Assembly: GCA_002095305.1 (NCBI GenBank)
Contig: MIEI01000021.1
Location: 1-64,000, forward strand
Reading direction: 5' to 3'
Origin: Pantoea brenneri
GTDB taxonomy: Bacteria; Pseudomonadota; Gammaproteobacteria; Enterobacterales; Enterobacteriaceae
Length of the DNA stretch: 64,000 nucleotides
Part shown: one piece after another, positions 9,989-22,228 of the stretch
How positions within the stretch are numbered: the first letter of the stretch is position 1
Layout of the letters: every line of letters starts with the position of its first letter
Translations under genes and position numbers: made by a program
The notes under the pieces: generated by a model
Databases searched by the model: none
Told to the model about the DNA's origin: nothing
What the model saw: the letters and a program-made list of their open reading frames with translations, nothing else

Positions 9989-11227
9989 ATGGCGTGGAAT
10001 CAGCCCGGAAATAACGGACAGGACCGCGACCCGTGGGGAAGCAGCAATAATCAAGGCGGCAACTCTGGGGGGAATAAAGGAGGACGGGAATCCGGGCCTC
10101 CTGATCTGGATGATATCTTCCGTAAGCTGAGCAAGAAGCTTGGTGGTCTGGGCGGTGGCAAACAGAACGACAACGGTCAGCGCGGCTCCGGCAGCGGCGG
10201 CAAAATTGTTGGCATCGTAGCGGTTGCAGCTGTCGTGATCTGGGCAGCAAGCGGTTTCTACACCATCAAAGAAGCGGAACGTGGCGTGGTAACGCGCTTC
10301 GGTAAGTTCAGTCATCTGGTTGAGCCAGGTCTGAACTGGAAACCGACCTTTATCGATCAGGTGCGTGCCGTTAACGTTGAAGCGGTACGTGAACTGGCCG
10401 CGTCAGGCGTGATGCTGACTTCGGATGAGAACGTGGTGCGGGTTGAGATGAACGTCCAGTACCGGGTTACCGATCCGGAACGTTATCTTTATGCCGTTAC
10501 CAGCGCGGATGACAGTCTGCGTCAGGCCACCGACAGCGCACTGCGCGGCGTCATTGGCCGTTCCACCATGGACCGTATCCTGACCGAAGGTCGTACTGTG
10601 GTCCGTAGCGATACCCAGCGTGAAATCGACGAAACGATTCGCCCTTACAATATGGGCATCGCGGTGCTGGACGTAAACTTCCAGGCGGCTCGTCCACCGG
10701 AAGAGGTGAAGTCTGCGTTTGATGATGCGATTGCCGCACGTGAAAACCGCGAGCAGTATGTCCGCGAAGCGGAAGCCTACGCCAACGAAGTTCAGCCACG
10801 AGCTAACGGTCAGGCGCAGCGTATTCTGGAAGAAGCCCGTGCGTATAAAGAGCGGACGGTGCTGGAAGCGCAGGGTGAAGTGGCGCGGTTTGCCAAAATC
10901 CTGCCTGAGTACAAAGCGGCACCAGAAATCACCAAAGAGCGTCTCTATATCGAAACGATGGAACGCGTGCTCAGCCATACCCGTAAAGTACTGGTTAACG
11001 ATCGGGGTAATAACCTGATGGTGCTGCCGCTCGATCAACTGATGCGTGGCGGTCAGGCGTCAACCGGCCACAACGGTCAGAAAGGGGGCAGTGCCGCATC
11101 GCAGCCTGCGCTCTCCGATCGCAGCGCCAGCCGCAGTGACACGTCGTCATACAGTCCGGACAGCATCATGGATCAGCGTCGGGCTAACGCTCTGCGCAAC
11201 GACAGCCAGCGCGAAGGGAGAGAGTAA
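9989..11227 (+). CDS. hflK: FtsH protease regulator HflK
   Basis: Inner-membrane SPFH protein that with HflC forms a large periplasmic cage around FtsH and modulates its proteolysis. Gly/Asn-rich cytoplasmic N-terminus with PPDLDDIFRKLSKKLGGLGG, one TM segment (about 70-90), then the SPFH domain and a coiled coil rich in Glu/Ala/Arg. 412 residues (E. coli 419). ATG 9989 gives the family start MAWNQPGNNGQDRDPWG; an in-frame ATG at 9947 lies in the ERIC repeat and is rejected. HflC follows after 3 bases. Confidence 0.97.
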   Translation: MAWNQPGNNGQDRDPWGSSNNQGGNSGGNKGGRESGPPDLDDIFRKLSKKLGGLGGGKQNDNGQRGSGSGGKIVGIVAVAAVVIWAASGFYTIKEAERGVVTRFGKFSHLVEPGLNWKPTFIDQVRAVNVEAVRELAASGVMLTSDENVVRVEMNVQYRVTDPERYLYAVTSADDSLRQATDSALRGVIGRSTMDRILTEGRTVVRSDTQREIDETIRPYNMGIAVLDVNFQAARPPEEVKSAFDDAIAARENREQYVREAEAYANEVQPRANGQAQRILEEARAYKERTVLEAQGEVARFAKILPEYKAAPEITKERLYIETMERVLSHTRKVLVNDRGNNLMVLPLDQLMRGGQASTGHNGQKGGSAASQPALSDRSASRSDTSSYSPDSIMDQRRANALRNDSQREGRE

Positions 11228-11230
11228 TCG

Positions 11231-12235
11231 ATGCGTAAGCCAATAGTAGTATTAATCATCGTCGTGCTGGTGGCGCTCTATGCGTCGCTGTTTGTGGTGC
11301 AGGAAGGTCAACGCGGCATCGTACTGCGCTTCGGTAAGGTTCTGCGCGACGACGAAAACAAACCGCAGGTGTTTGAACCGGGTCTGCATTTCAAGATCCC
11401 ATTCTTGGAAACGGTTAAAACACTGGATGCTCGTATTCAGACCATGGACAACCAGGCCGATCGCTTCGTCACTAAAGAGAAGAAAGATCTGATCGTCGAT
11501 TCCTACATCAAATGGCGTATCAGCGACTTCAGTCGTTACTATCTGGCCACCGGTGGCGGCGATGTGTCTCAGGCGGAAGTACTGCTGAAACGTAAGTTCA
11601 GTGACCGTCTGCGTTCTGAAATGGGGCGTCTGGATGTTAAAGACATTGTGACCGATTCGCGTGGTCGTCTGACCACCGACGTGCGTGATGCGCTGAACAC
11701 CGGTAGTGCAGGCAGCGATGACGAAATCGCCACCCCGGCCGCCGATGATGCGATTGCCAGTGCAGCGGCCCGCGTAGAGCGTGAAACTAACAGCAGCGAA
11801 CCGGCACCGAACCCGAACAGTATGGCGGCGTTAGGTATTCAGGTCGTAGATGTACGGATTAAGCAGATCAACCTGCCGACCGAAGTTTCAGATGCGATCT
11901 TCAACCGTATGCGTGCAGAGCGTGAAGCCGTAGCACGTAGCCAGCGTTCACAAGGTCAGGAAGAAGCAGAAAAACTGCGCGCCCAGGCTGATTACCAGGT
12001 AACGCGTACGCTGGCCGAAGCCCAGCGTGAAGCGCTGATTACCCGTGGTGACGGTGATGCGGAAACGGCGCGACTGTTTGCTGCGGCATTCAGTCAGGAC
12101 CCGGACTTCTACGCCTTTATTCGTAGCCTGCGTGCCTATGAAAACAGCTTCAATGACAATCAGGATGTGATGGTGTTAAGCCCGGACAGCGACTTCTTCC
12201 GATATATGAAGGCGCCCTCTAACGCGACACGTTAA
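11231..12235 (+). CDS. hflC: FtsH protease regulator HflC
   Basis: Partner of HflK in the HflKC-FtsH complex. N-terminal TM anchor (about 4-22) followed by an SPFH/band 7 domain (FVVQEGQRGIVLRFGKV). 334 residues as in E. coli. Close spacing to hflK indicates coupled synthesis. A strong terminator follows. Confidence 0.97.
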   Translation: MRKPIVVLIIVVLVALYASLFVVQEGQRGIVLRFGKVLRDDENKPQVFEPGLHFKIPFLETVKTLDARIQTMDNQADRFVTKEKKDLIVDSYIKWRISDFSRYYLATGGGDVSQAEVLLKRKFSDRLRSEMGRLDVKDIVTDSRGRLTTDVRDALNTGSAGSDDEIATPAADDAIASAAARVERETNSSEPAPNPNSMAALGIQVVDVRIKQINLPTEVSDAIFNRMRAEREAVARSQRSQGQEEAEKLRAQADYQVTRTLAEAQREALITRGDGDAETARLFAAAFSQDPDFYAFIRSLRAYENSFNDNQDVMVLSPDSDFFRYMKAPSNATR

Positions 12236-12253
12236 GAACTGATATAACCTACA

Positions 12254-12281
12254 GGCCGACAATGTTGTCGGCCTTTTTTTT
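12254..12281 (+). terminator. rho-independent terminator after hflC
   Basis: GGCCGACAA/TTGTCGGCC perfect 9-bp stem with a 2-base loop followed by eight T. It lies just before yjeT, which must rely on read-through or its own promoter. Confidence 0.92.
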
Positions 12282-12291
12282 GGGTATCAGT

Positions 12292-12492
12292 ATGAAAACA
12301 AGCATCTGGATGGCACTGGCGCTGGTATTAGTGCTGGAAGGGTTGGGACCGATGTTCATGCCACGCGCCTGGCGCCGCATGATTCTGGCGATGACGCAGC
12401 TGCCCGATCGCCTGTTGCACCGTTTTGGCGGCGGGCTGGTGGTAGCCGGAATGGTAATCTATTGCATGCTTAGCCTGCACGGCAACCTGTAA
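12292..12492 (+). CDS. yjeT: DUF2065 inner-membrane protein YjeT
   Basis: 66-residue protein of unknown function, conserved between hflC and purA in enterics. Two hydrophobic segments (about 3-20 and 45-62) flank a basic stretch, suggesting a small inner-membrane hairpin. ATG 12292 matches the E. coli start; codons further upstream fall in the hflC terminator. Confidence 0.93.
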   Translation: MKTSIWMALALVLVLEGLGPMFMPRAWRRMILAMTQLPDRLLHRFGGGLVVAGMVIYCMLSLHGNL

Positions 12493-12577
12493 CAACTGCT
12501 GGCCTGGTGCACAAATTGTGCCTGCTGCGCCTGTTTTCCCCAACATGTTGTAGTGATCAAAATGCTGGCAAAAAAGC

Positions 12578-12593
12578 GCGCAATCGTATGCTA
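12578..12593. promoter_or_regulatory. possible PurR operator of purA
   Basis: GCGCAATCGTATGCTA keeps the GCAANCG core and most of the right half of the PurR consensus (ANGCAANCGNTTNCNT) but misses three defined positions. It lies just upstream of the purA promoter; purA is PurR-controlled in E. coli. Confidence 0.4.
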
Positions 12594-12599
12594 AAAGTG

Positions 12600-12628
12600 C
12601 TGAAAACCACCGGATCAGATGGTAGAAT
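12600..12628 (+). promoter_or_regulatory. purA promoter
   Basis: CTGAAA (-35, 12600-12605), a 17-base spacer and TAGAAT (-10, 12623-12628), about 30 bases upstream of the purA ATG. Confidence 0.55.
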
Positions 12629-12655
12629 CCTTTTTTAAGCAATCGGTGATTTTGA

Positions 12656-13957
<1,302 letters not shown>

Positions 13958-13963
13958 TCACCC

Positions 13964-13992
13964 AGGCCGGACCTTGTCCGGCCTTTGTTTTT
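13964..13992 (+). terminator. rho-independent terminator after purA
   Basis: Perfect 9-bp stem AGGCCGGAC/GTCCGGCCT with a 3-base loop, followed by TTGTTTTT. Confidence 0.93.
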
Positions 13993-14175
13993 CCACTCTT
14001 TGATGCCACTTAATTCCCCTTCGCTTGTCCAACCCGGTGCTGGCTTAAAAAAACGCACGGTTAATCAGACTCTGGTTTATCATCGTAGCCACTCGCATGG
14101 CGATCCGATTTATTCCTGACATCAATCGCAAGGCGGGTTATGCGATGCCACTTTTGATGATTCACTGAGGTTACT

Positions 14176-14619
14176 GTGCAGCTGACGAGTTTTACTGATT
14201 ATGGTTTACGGGCCCTGATTTATCTGGCCGCGTTGCCCGAAGGCCAGCAGACCAACATCACTGAAGTGACCAACACCTATGGTGTGTCACGTAATCACAT
14301 GGTCAAAATCATTAATCAACTGAGCCGGGCGGGATATATCGCAGCAACGCGCGGCAAAAATGGCGGGCTTCGTCTTGGCATGCCGGCCAGTCAGATTGTG
14401 ATTGGCGACGTAGTGCGTAAGATGGAACCGCTACAATTAGTGGACTGCGCATCCTGTTCCATTACGCCCGCCTGTCGCCTGAAGAAGGCGCTACATGACG
14501 CGGTACAGCGCTTCCTGCAGGAACTGGATAGCTACACGCTGGCGGATTTGGTTGAAGGGAATACCCCACTTTATGAAATCATATTGTCCGAACCGCCGGT
14601 GGCAATAAATACTCAATGA
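14176..14619 (+). CDS. nsrR: nitric-oxide-sensing Rrf2 repressor NsrR, short cysteine loop
   Basis: Fe-S cluster repressor of NO-stress genes. Winged-helix N-terminus [18 protein letters not shown] with the recognition region [20 protein letters not shown]. Cluster cysteines are C91, C94 and C100 ([13 protein letters not shown]). E. coli NsrR, from memory, has C91, C96 and C102 (CSSEFCHITPAC), so this copy lacks two residues between the first and second cysteine. GTG start at 14176. First gene of nsrR-rnr-rlmB; the rnr start follows after 16 bases. Confidence 0.95.
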   Translation: MQLTSFTDYGLRALIYLAALPEGQQTNITEVTNTYGVSRNHMVKIINQLSRAGYIAATRGKNGGLRLGMPASQIVIGDVVRKMEPLQLVDCASCSITPACRLKKALHDAVQRFLQELDSYTLADLVEGNTPLYEIILSEPPVAINTQ

Positions 14620-14635
14620 CATCGGAGGAACCGCT

Positions 14636-17128
14636 ATGTCAAAAGATCCTTTTCAGGATAGAGAAGCTGAAAAATACGAAAACCCCATTCCAAGCCGTGA
14701 ATTTATTCTGGCGCTATTAGAAAAACGCGAAAAACCGGCCAGCCGCGAAGAGCTGGCGCAAGAGATGAACCTGCAGGAAGAAGAGCATATTGAGGCGCTG
14801 CGTCGCCGTCTGCGCGCCATGGAGCGTGATGGTCAGCTGGTGTTCACCCGCCGTCAATGCTATGCCCTGCCGGAGCGTCTGGATCTGCTACGCGGGAAGG
14901 TCATAGGCCACCGTGATGGCTACGGCTTCCTGCGGGCAGAAGGTCAGAAGGACGACCTCTACCTCTCCGCCGAACAGATGAAGTTTTGCATGCACGGCGA
15001 CGTCATTCTGGCCCAGCCGCTGGGTGCCGATCGTAAAGGCCGTCGCGAAGCGCGCGTGGTGCGGGTACAGGAACCACGCAATAACCAGATCGTTGGCCGT
15101 TACTTCACCGACGCCGGTGCTGGCTTTGTGGTGCCGGACGACAGCCGTCTGAGCTTTGACATCCTGATCCCACCGGAAGAAACCATGAATGCCCGCATGG
15201 GCTCGGTCGTGGTGGTGGAGTTAGTTCAGCGTCCAACCCGTCGCAGTAAAGCGATCGGTAAAGTGGCTGAGATCCTCGGTGATGATATGGGCACCAGTCT
15301 GGCGGTCGATATGGCGCTACGGACCCATGAAATCCCACACAGCTGGCCGCCAGAGGTTGAAGCGCAGGTCAGTAAGCTGAAAGAAGAAGTGCCGGAAGAG
15401 GCCAAAAAAGGACGCGTCGACTTACGTAAGCTGCCGCTGGTCACGATTGATGGCGAAGATGCCCGTGACTTTGACGATGCGGTCTACTGTGAGAAAAAAC
15501 GCGGTGGCGGCTGGCGGTTGTGGGTTGCTATCGCGGATGTCAGCTATTACGTCCGTCCTGGCACGCCGCTGGATGACGAAGCGCATCAGCGCGGTACCTC
15601 GGTCTATTTCCCGTCACAGGTGGTGCCGATGCTGCCGGAAGTGCTGTCGAACGGTTTATGTTCGCTCAACCCGCAGGTCGATCGCCTGTGTATGGTGTGC
15701 GAAATGACCGTTTCCTCAAAAGGGAAACTGACCGGCTTCAAACACTACGAAGCGGTGATGAATTCGCATGCGCGTCTGACCTACAATAAAGTCTGGAACA
15801 TTCTGCAGGGCGACAAAGAGCTGCGTCAGCAGTATGCGCCGCTGGTTAAAGATCTTGAAGAGCTGCACAACCTGTATCAGGCGCTGGAAGCAGCACGTGA
15901 AGAGCGTGGCGGCATCTCGTTTGAGACCGAAGAAGCGAAGTTCATCTTCAACGCCGAGCGCCGCATTGAGCGTGTTGAGCGCGTTTCGCGTAATGACGCC
16001 CACAAGCTGATCGAAGAGTGTATGATCCTGGCGAATATCGCCTCGGCACGCTTCGTTGAGAAAAATCAGGAACCGGCGCTGTTCCGCGATCACGATCGCC
16101 CGACCGACGAAAGCATCAAGAGTTTCCGTACCGTGCTCAACGAGCTGGGACTGAGTCTGCCCGGCGGCAACAAACCGCAGCCGATCGACTATGCCGCACT
16201 GCTGAAGCAGGTGGCCGATCGTCCTGATGCGGAAATGCTGCAAACCATGCTGCTGCGTTCGATGAAGCAGGCGGTTTACGATCCGGAAAACCGCGGTCAC
16301 TTTGGTCTGGCACTCTCGTCATATGCTCACTTTACCTCGCCAATCCGCCGCTACCCGGATCTGACATTGCATCGCGCCATCAAGTATCTGCTGGCAAAAG
16401 AGCAGGGTGAAGGTAAAGGTCTGGTACAACGCGCCATCAAATATCTGATGCCGAAAGACAGCAACGCGATCAAAGATCGGATGACTGCGACCGGTGGCTA
16501 TCACTACGAAATGCCGGAGATGCTGCAACTGGGACTGCACTGTTCCCTGACCGAACGCCGGGCTGATGAAGCGACCCGCGACGTCGCGGACTGGCTCAAG
16601 TGTGACTTCATGCAGGATCAGGTCGGCAACGTCTTCAACGGCGTGATCTCCAGCGTCACCGGCTTTGGCTTCTTTGTCCGCTTGAGCGATCTGTTCATTG
16701 ATGGTCTGGTGCATGTCTCGACGCTGGATAACGACTACTACCGTTTTGATCCGGTCGGTCAGCGTCTGATTGGCGAGTCCGGCGGCCGCACCTATCGTCT
16801 TGGCGATATTGTGGAAGTACGGGTCGAAGCGGTGCACATGGACGAGCGTAAAATCGACTTTGCCCTGATCTCCAGCCAGCGTCAGGTACGCGGCGAAGGT
16901 AAAACCGAGCGCGATCGGGCGAAGCGTGATGGCAAACCACCGTCTAAACGCCGTCGTGATGTCAGCAAGAAGTCCAATTTTGAGCCAGACGCTGCTTTCC
17001 GCGGTGACAAGGGCAGACCGGCAGCGGCAAAAACCGAGAAAAAAAGTAAAACCGTCTCGGAAAAAAGCCGTAAAATCGCCGCCGCCACGCGGGCTAAGCG
17101 CGCCAGCAAAAAAGCGCAAACTGACTGA
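14636..17128 (+). CDS. rnr: exoribonuclease R
   Basis: 3'-5' exoribonuclease that degrades structured RNA and acts in trans-translation and rRNA quality control. Order: N-terminal winged helix, cold-shock domains, RNB catalytic domain with the aspartate-rich [14 protein letters not shown] (about 270-283), S1 domain ([17 protein letters not shown]), then a Lys/Arg/Ser-rich tail of about 90 residues. 830 residues (E. coli 813). Preceded by the GGAGGAACC ribosome site. Confidence 0.97.
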   Translation: MSKDPFQDREAEKYENPIPSREFILALLEKREKPASREELAQEMNLQEEEHIEALRRRLRAMERDGQLVFTRRQCYALPERLDLLRGKVIGHRDGYGFLRAEGQKDDLYLSAEQMKFCMHGDVILAQPLGADRKGRREARVVRVQEPRNNQIVGRYFTDAGAGFVVPDDSRLSFDILIPPEETMNARMGSVVVVELVQRPTRRSKAIGKVAEILGDDMGTSLAVDMALRTHEIPHSWPPEVEAQVSKLKEEVPEEAKKGRVDLRKLPLVTIDGEDARDFDDAVYCEKKRGGGWRLWVAIADVSYYVRPGTPLDDEAHQRGTSVYFPSQVVPMLPEVLSNGLCSLNPQVDRLCMVCEMTVSSKGKLTGFKHYEAVMNSHARLTYNKVWNILQGDKELRQQYAPLVKDLEELHNLYQALEAAREERGGISFETEEAKFIFNAERRIERVERVSRNDAHKLIEECMILANIASARFVEKNQEPALFRDHDRPTDESIKSFRTVLNELGLSLPGGNKPQPIDYAALLKQVADRPDAEMLQTMLLRSMKQAVYDPENRGHFGLALSSYAHFTSPIRRYPDLTLHRAIKYLLAKEQGEGKGLVQRAIKYLMPKDSNAIKDRMTATGGYHYEMPEMLQLGLHCSLTERRADEATRDVADWLKCDFMQDQVGNVFNGVISSVTGFGFFVRLSDLFIDGLVHVSTLDNDYYRFDPVGQRLIGESGGRTYRLGDIVEVRVEAVHMDERKIDFALISSQRQVRGEGKTERDRAKRDGKPPSKRRRDVSKKSNFEPDAAFRGDKGRPAAAKTEKKSKTVSEKSRKIAAATRAKRASKKAQTD

Positions 17129-17137
17129 TGCGCATAG

Positions 17138-17171
17138 CCGCCCTTTCTCAGCCGGGAAAGGGCGGTAATTT
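17138..17171 (+). terminator. hairpin after rnr
   Basis: CCGCCCTTTC/GAAAGGGCGG 10-bp stem with an 8-base loop, followed by a weak U-rich stretch (TAATTTATT). It may only attenuate read-through into rlmB. Confidence 0.6.
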
Positions 17172-17198
17172 ATTCATTTCCACACACTGAGCAGATCG

Positions 17199-17933
17199 AT
17201 GAGCGAAATTATTTTTGGTATCCATGCCGTGCAGGCGCTGCTGGAACGCGACCCACAACGTTTCCAGCAGGTCTTTATCCTCAAAGGCCGCGACGATCGT
17301 CGCCTGCAACCCCTGGTCGCCGCGCTGGAAGCTCAGGGGATCGTAATTCAACTCGCAGAGCGTAAGTGGCTGGACAGCCAGGTGGAAGGCGGCGTGCATC
17401 AGGGTATCGTGGCGCAGGTTAAACCGGGCCGTCAGTATCAGGAAGGCGATCTGCCGGATCTGCTGCAGAGCCTGGAAAAACCGTTCCTGCTGGTGCTGGA
17501 CGGGGTTACCGATCCGCATAACCTCGGAGCCTGTCTGCGCAGCGCCGATGCAGCGGGCGTGGATGCGGTGATCGTGCCAAAAGATCGTTCCGCTCCGCTG
17601 AACGCCACCGCCAAAAAAGTGGCCAGCGGTGCGGCTGAGAACGTGCCGTTAATCCGCGTTACCAACCTGGCGCGGACGCTGCGCTTGCTGCAGGAGTACA
17701 ACATCTGGGTAGTCGGCACGGCCGGTGAAGCCGATCACACCGTGTATCAGAGCAAAATGACCGGCCCGATGGCGCTGGTGATGGGCGCAGAGGGCGAAGG
17801 CATGCGTCGTCTGACCCGTGAACATTGCGATGAGCTGATCAGTATTCCGATGGCGGGCAGCGTCTCTTCGCTGAACGTCTCGGTCGCTACCGGCGTCTGC
17901 CTGTTTGAAGCGGTGCGCCAGCGCAACGCCTGA
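17199..17933 (+). CDS. rlmB: 23S rRNA 2'-O-methyltransferase RlmB
   Basis: SPOUT methyltransferase forming Gm2251 in the 23S rRNA peptidyl-transferase centre. N-terminal substrate-binding domain ([19 protein letters not shown]); C-terminal SPOUT knot with [32 protein letters not shown] and [14 protein letters not shown]. 244 residues (E. coli 243). Third gene of the nsrR-rnr-rlmB group. Confidence 0.97.
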   Translation: MSEIIFGIHAVQALLERDPQRFQQVFILKGRDDRRLQPLVAALEAQGIVIQLAERKWLDSQVEGGVHQGIVAQVKPGRQYQEGDLPDLLQSLEKPFLLVLDGVTDPHNLGACLRSADAAGVDAVIVPKDRSAPLNATAKKVASGAAENVPLIRVTNLARTLRLLQEYNIWVVGTAGEADHTVYQSKMTGPMALVMGAEGEGMRRLTREHCDELISIPMAGSVSSLNVSVATGVCLFEAVRQRNA

Positions 17934-17996
17934 TCTCCGATGTGATCCTCGCCACAAATTAGTTTCTGTACCAGGCATAACTGCGCGTCATTCGTA

Positions 17997-18123
<127 letters not shown>

Positions 18124-18153
18124 CTTACTGAGTGACATCCGCGAGGAGTGGTT

Positions 18154-19781
18154 ATGACCTGGACAACACACACCGTTTTTAATCAGCCCCATCCTCTCAG
18201 TAACAGCAACCTGTTCCTTTCCGATACGCCGTTGAGTGAAGCGCTACAGCGCGAGGGCGCGGAGTGGGATCGTGAATGGCTGGCTTCCGTCGGGCTGCAG
18301 CTTGGCAGCGCTGAATCACTGGAGCTTGGCCGGCTGGCCAATGCCGAACCGCCCGAACTGCTGCGCTACGATGCGCGTGGCGTGCGGCTCGATGAAGTGC
18401 GTTTTCATCCCGCCTGGCATCTGCTGATGCAGGGCGTCTGCGCCAGCCGTCTGCACAACCTCAGCTGGCAACCGACGGTGCGCGAACATGCCAGCGTGGC
18501 GCGTGCCGCCCGTTTTATTCTGCATGCTCAGGTTGAAGCGGGCACGCTCTGCCCGGTGACGATGACCCACGCGGCAATCCCGCTGCTTCAGACTTATCTG
18601 CCGGCCGCGTTCGAAGGCTGGCTCGATCCGCTGCTCAGTGACCGTTATGACACCCATGCACAGCCCGGCGATCAAAAGCGCGGTTTGCTGATCGGCATGG
18701 GCATGACAGAAAAGCAGGGCGGCAGCGATCTGCTCACTACCACCACCCGCGCGGAGCCGCTGGGCGCGCGCGGCCCCGGTGAAATCTACCGGCTCACCGG
18801 TCATAAGTGGTTTTTTTCGGTGCCGCAAAGCGATGCGCATCTGGTACTGGCACAGACGCCGGCGGGACTGAGCTGCTTCTTCCTGCCGCGCCTGTTACCG
18901 GACGGTTCCCGCAATGCTATCCAGATCGAGCGGCTGAAAGATAAGCTGGGTAATCGATCCAATGCCAGCAGCGAAGTCGAGTTTCGCGGCGCCACTGGCT
19001 GGCTACTGGGAGAAGAGGGGGAAGGGGTCCGGCTAATCCTGAAAATGGGTGGAATGACCCGTTTTGACTGCGCGCTCGGCAGTCACGGCCAGATGCGGCG
19101 GGCTTTTTCAGTTGCGCTCTATCATGCACACCAGCGCCAGGTGTTGGGTAAAAATCTGGTGGATCAGCACTGATGCGTCAGGTGCTGGCGCAGCAGTCGC
19201 TACAGCTGGAAGGACAGACCGCCTTACTGATGCGGCTGGCCCGTGCCTGGTCGCAGCCGGCAAAACCGCATGAGGTTGCCTTTGCGCGCCTGTTTACCCC
19301 GGCGGCGAAATACCAGATATGCAAAGCAGGTGCGCCGTTTGTGGCAGAGGCGATGGAGGTGTTAGGCGGCATTGGCTACTGCGAAGCGAGTGAGCTGCCG
19401 CGGCTGTATCGCGATATCCCGGTTAACAGTATCTGGGAAGGGTCGGGCAACGTGATGTGTCTCGACGTGTTGCGCGCGCTTTCGCGGCAGAGCGATGCGG
19501 CAGAGATGCTCAGCCAGGAATTTGAGGCAGTCAAAGGCAGTAACCGCCATTTCGATGCGCGCTGGCGTCAGCTTCGTCTGCGACTGCACAAAATACCGGA
19601 GGCGCAGGCGCGTGAACTGACCCGCAGTCTGCTGCTGCTGGCAACGGGCGCACAGTTGCTGAAATATGCCGAGCCGCCGCTGGCGGATGGCTGGTGCCGG
19701 CAATGGCTCGATCAGCGCGGCTCACGTCCACTTGATGCCGCGCTGGCCGACCGCTTACTGGCCCGCGCCTGCGGTGGGTGA
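18154..19781 (+). CDS. aidB: isovaleryl-CoA dehydrogenase-like protein AidB, frame broken at about 19167
   Basis: Flavoprotein of the acyl-CoA dehydrogenase fold, part of the Ada adaptive response to alkylation in E. coli; it binds DNA and may protect it. Seen: GMGMTEKQGGSD, GHKWFFSVPQSDAHLVLAQT, IWEGSGNVMCLDVLRAL. The first frame ends at 19173 after VDQH and the rest continues one frame over as LMRQVLAQQSLQLEGQ. GATCAGCACTGATG should read GATCAGCCACTGATG: one C is missing at 19167. Repaired length 542 (E. coli 541). ATG 18154 follows GAGGAG. The 3' end overlaps bsmA by 27 bases, tail to tail. Confidence 0.94.
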
Positions 19782-20081
19782 GGCTCCGTACAGGATCGCG
19801 CTGGCGTACCATAAGCCAGGCATCACCGTTTCACTCAGCGCCACTATCTGATAGTAGGTCGCACCGGACTGATTGGCCCGGGCGGCCACGGCGCGCTGTG
19901 CATCATCGGGTGAACCGTGCACGTTGACGGTGATATTGCCCAGCTTCGGTAAACCGGCGCTTTGCGCCCGTGAAATTTCCTGCGCCTGTTGCGTCGGCGC
20001 GGGCGGCGCTTTTGGGGTCGTCTGAAACGCAGAACAGCCTGCCAGTGACAGGCTTAACATCAGTAAGTAAGCGAAACGCAT
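19755..20081 (-). CDS. bsmA: BsmA-like DUF1471 (YhcN family) lipoprotein
   Basis: 108-residue lipoprotein with signal peptide and lipobox LAGC (about 13-16), followed by the YhcN/DUF1471 core (LGNITVNVHGSPDDAQRAVAARANQSGATYYQIVALSE). In E. coli BsmA (YjfO) is linked to biofilm formation and peroxide/acid stress and lies between aidB and yjfP, as here. The C-terminus is about 10 residues longer and overlaps the aidB 3' end. Confidence 0.85.
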   Translation of the reverse strand: MRFAYLLMLSLSLAGCSAFQTTPKAPPAPTQQAQEISRAQSAGLPKLGNITVNVHGSPDDAQRAVAARANQSGATYYQIVALSETVMPGLWYASAILYGASPTAGAGQ

Positions 20082-20137
20082 AGGAAAACCCTCATTCAGG
20101 ACGAAGCATTAAGTGTATGCCATCGTCCCGAATGCCG

Positions 20138-22069
20138 TCAGGATTTGAGGTTAAAAACGCTGACCAGCTGGGTCAGGTGATGGCCTTTATCACTCAGGGT
20201 CTGGGCGCTACTTTCCGCCTGCGCCACCAGTTCACTGTTCTGATGCGTCGCCTGGCTGATCTGGTTCATCGCCAGATTAACCTGACCAATGCCGGCAGCC
20301 TGCTGTTGCGCCGCCACGTTGATCTCGCCCATCAGCGCCTGGACCTGCTCAATGTGCGTCACGATGTGGGTCATCGCGTCGCGGGTCTGCTCAGATAACA
20401 GATGGCCTTCCGCCACATTGCCGATTGAGGTGGCGATTAGCCCATCAATCTCTTTCGCGGCCTGCGCCGAGCGCTGCGCCAGCGCCCGTACTTCGGCCGC
20501 TACCACCGCAAATCCGCGTCCCTGTTCACCGGCACGCGCGGCTTCAACCGCGGCATTCAGCGCCAGGATATTGGTCTGGAAGGCGATAGATTCGATCACA
20601 TGGGTGATATCCGCAATGCTTTGCGACGAGATTTTAATGGCCGACATGGTGTTAACCGAGCGCACCACGGTCTGGCTGCCCTGGCTGACGATAGCGCTGG
20701 CTTCAGACACCAGCGACATCGCCTGGCGCAGGCTATCGGCGGTATGTTCTACCGTCGCACCAAACTGCTCCATGCTGGCCGAGGTCTGCTCGACGCTGCT
20801 GGCCTGACGCCCAATCTGCTCGCTGATATTGTGGCTGCTGGCGGCGATGGTATCGGTGCCGTCACTGATCTCCTGCGCGGCGCTGCGCACCTGACCGACG
20901 ATCTTCTCCAGACCATCGCCAATGCCGTTGATGGCGTTGATCAACTGGCCCACTTCGTCGCGACGTGGCGTATCGAGATGCACCTGCAAATTACCGGCGG
21001 CATACTGCTGCGCCAGATGAATCACCTGCTGCAGCGGACGGGTAATCGCCCGGCGGCTGTACCAGACAAAGCCAAGCGCAAACACCAGCACCAGCGCCAG
21101 GCCGGTGAGTAAAAACAGGTTACGACTGTGGGTAATCGGTGCCAGCAGGCTGGCGCGGTTAACCTCACCAACAATCACCCAGTTCCAGCCCGGTAACTGC
21201 TGCCAGGCCAGCATGCGGTTCTCTCCGGCCATCTCCACCTGCCGTATCCCTTGCGGCTGGGTCAGCAGTTGCTGCTGTATCGCGTTATCCCAGCCCGGCA
21301 GTTTCCCTTCGTTTTGCTGATCAAACAGATACTGACCCTGAGCGCTGCCGGGCGCGCCGTTAATCACATAAAAGTGGCCGCTGTCGCCCAGCCGACGCGC
21401 GAGGATTTTCTCACGCATCAGGGCGTATTGCTGATCGATACCGACCCCGACAAACAGAATGGCGACTACCGTGCCGCTGGCATCTTTGACCGGCTGATAC
21501 TGGGTGATGTAGCGATGGCCAAACAGCGTGGCGAGGCCACGGTAGATTTCCCCCTGATGCACGCTTTTCCAGGCGGCGCTGGCGCGATCGAGCTGGGTGC
21601 CGATGGCGCGACTGCCATCCTGCTTCTTCAGCGAGGTGGAAATGCGGATAAAGTCTTCGCCGTCACGCACGAAAATGGTGGCGACCGCAGCAGTGCGTTC
21701 GGTGAAATCGTCCACCGCTGTCTGGTCGAGGTTGAGCGTCTTTAAGCCAGCACGCAGCACCGGCGTCGAAAAGCTGCCCACCTGCACCCGGGCACTTTCA
21801 TCGAGGCTAAAGCGCCTGGGTAAAAAGCTGGTAAACAGATTGGTGTAGTTGCTCACCTCTTCGGAAAGCGTGGCGTTGAACATGGTCGCCATTTCACTGA
21901 TGCCCTGCACCTGATTGTGCATATCATCAATCGCGAGGTTTTCCAGCTGGCGTGAGGCGGTGTGGCTCTGGGTCAGCGTCAGAACCAGCAGTAATAACGC
22001 TACGCTGAGAGACGTCAGTACAGACAGCTTAACTCCAAGACTCAGGCCGCTGAGAGAGAGACGCTTCAT
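20138..22069 (-). CDS. methyl-accepting chemotaxis protein with a large periplasmic sensor domain
   Basis: 643-residue chemoreceptor. TM1 (about 13-33), a periplasmic region of about 270 residues of Cache type ([28 protein letters not shown] style), TM2 (about 315-335), HAMP, and a cytoplasmic signalling hairpin with [20 protein letters not shown] near the tip. No C-terminal NWETF tether is present; it ends VSVFNLKS. The ligand cannot be told. A FliA-type promoter precedes it. Inserted between bsmA and yjfP, which are adjacent in E. coli. Confidence 0.93.
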   Translation of the reverse strand: MKRLSLSGLSLGVKLSVLTSLSVALLLLVLTLTQSHTASRQLENLAIDDMHNQVQGISEMATMFNATLSEEVSNYTNLFTSFLPRRFSLDESARVQVGSFSTPVLRAGLKTLNLDQTAVDDFTERTAAVATIFVRDGEDFIRISTSLKKQDGSRAIGTQLDRASAAWKSVHQGEIYRGLATLFGHRYITQYQPVKDASGTVVAILFVGVGIDQQYALMREKILARRLGDSGHFYVINGAPGSAQGQYLFDQQNEGKLPGWDNAIQQQLLTQPQGIRQVEMAGENRMLAWQQLPGWNWVIVGEVNRASLLAPITHSRNLFLLTGLALVLVFALGFVWYSRRAITRPLQQVIHLAQQYAAGNLQVHLDTPRRDEVGQLINAINGIGDGLEKIVGQVRSAAQEISDGTDTIAASSHNISEQIGRQASSVEQTSASMEQFGATVEHTADSLRQAMSLVSEASAIVSQGSQTVVRSVNTMSAIKISSQSIADITHVIESIAFQTNILALNAAVEAARAGEQGRGFAVVAAEVRALAQRSAQAAKEIDGLIATSIGNVAEGHLLSEQTRDAMTHIVTHIEQVQALMGEINVAAQQQAAGIGQVNLAMNQISQATHQNSELVAQAESSAQTLSDKGHHLTQLVSVFNLKS

Positions 22070-22103
22070 AAATTACCTTTGATCACATTGGGGGGATACC
22101 GGA

Positions 22104-22130
22104 TCAACGGCAGCAACGCGAAAAAGTTTA
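22104..22130 (-). promoter_or_regulatory. FliA (sigma-28) promoter of the chemoreceptor
   Basis: Minus strand: TAAACTTT (7 of 8), 11-base spacer, GCCGTTGA (6 of 8), against TAAAGTTT-N11-GCCGATAA. It ends 35 bases before the receptor start codon. Confidence 0.75.
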
Positions 22131-22228
22131 GTCCGCAAGCTGACGACCGGCAGCGGGGGAATGGCTTCGCAAATGTTGTGGCAGAACGTACACTCAAAGC
22201 CTGTGCTTCGCCCCTTTCAGGAGAGAAT

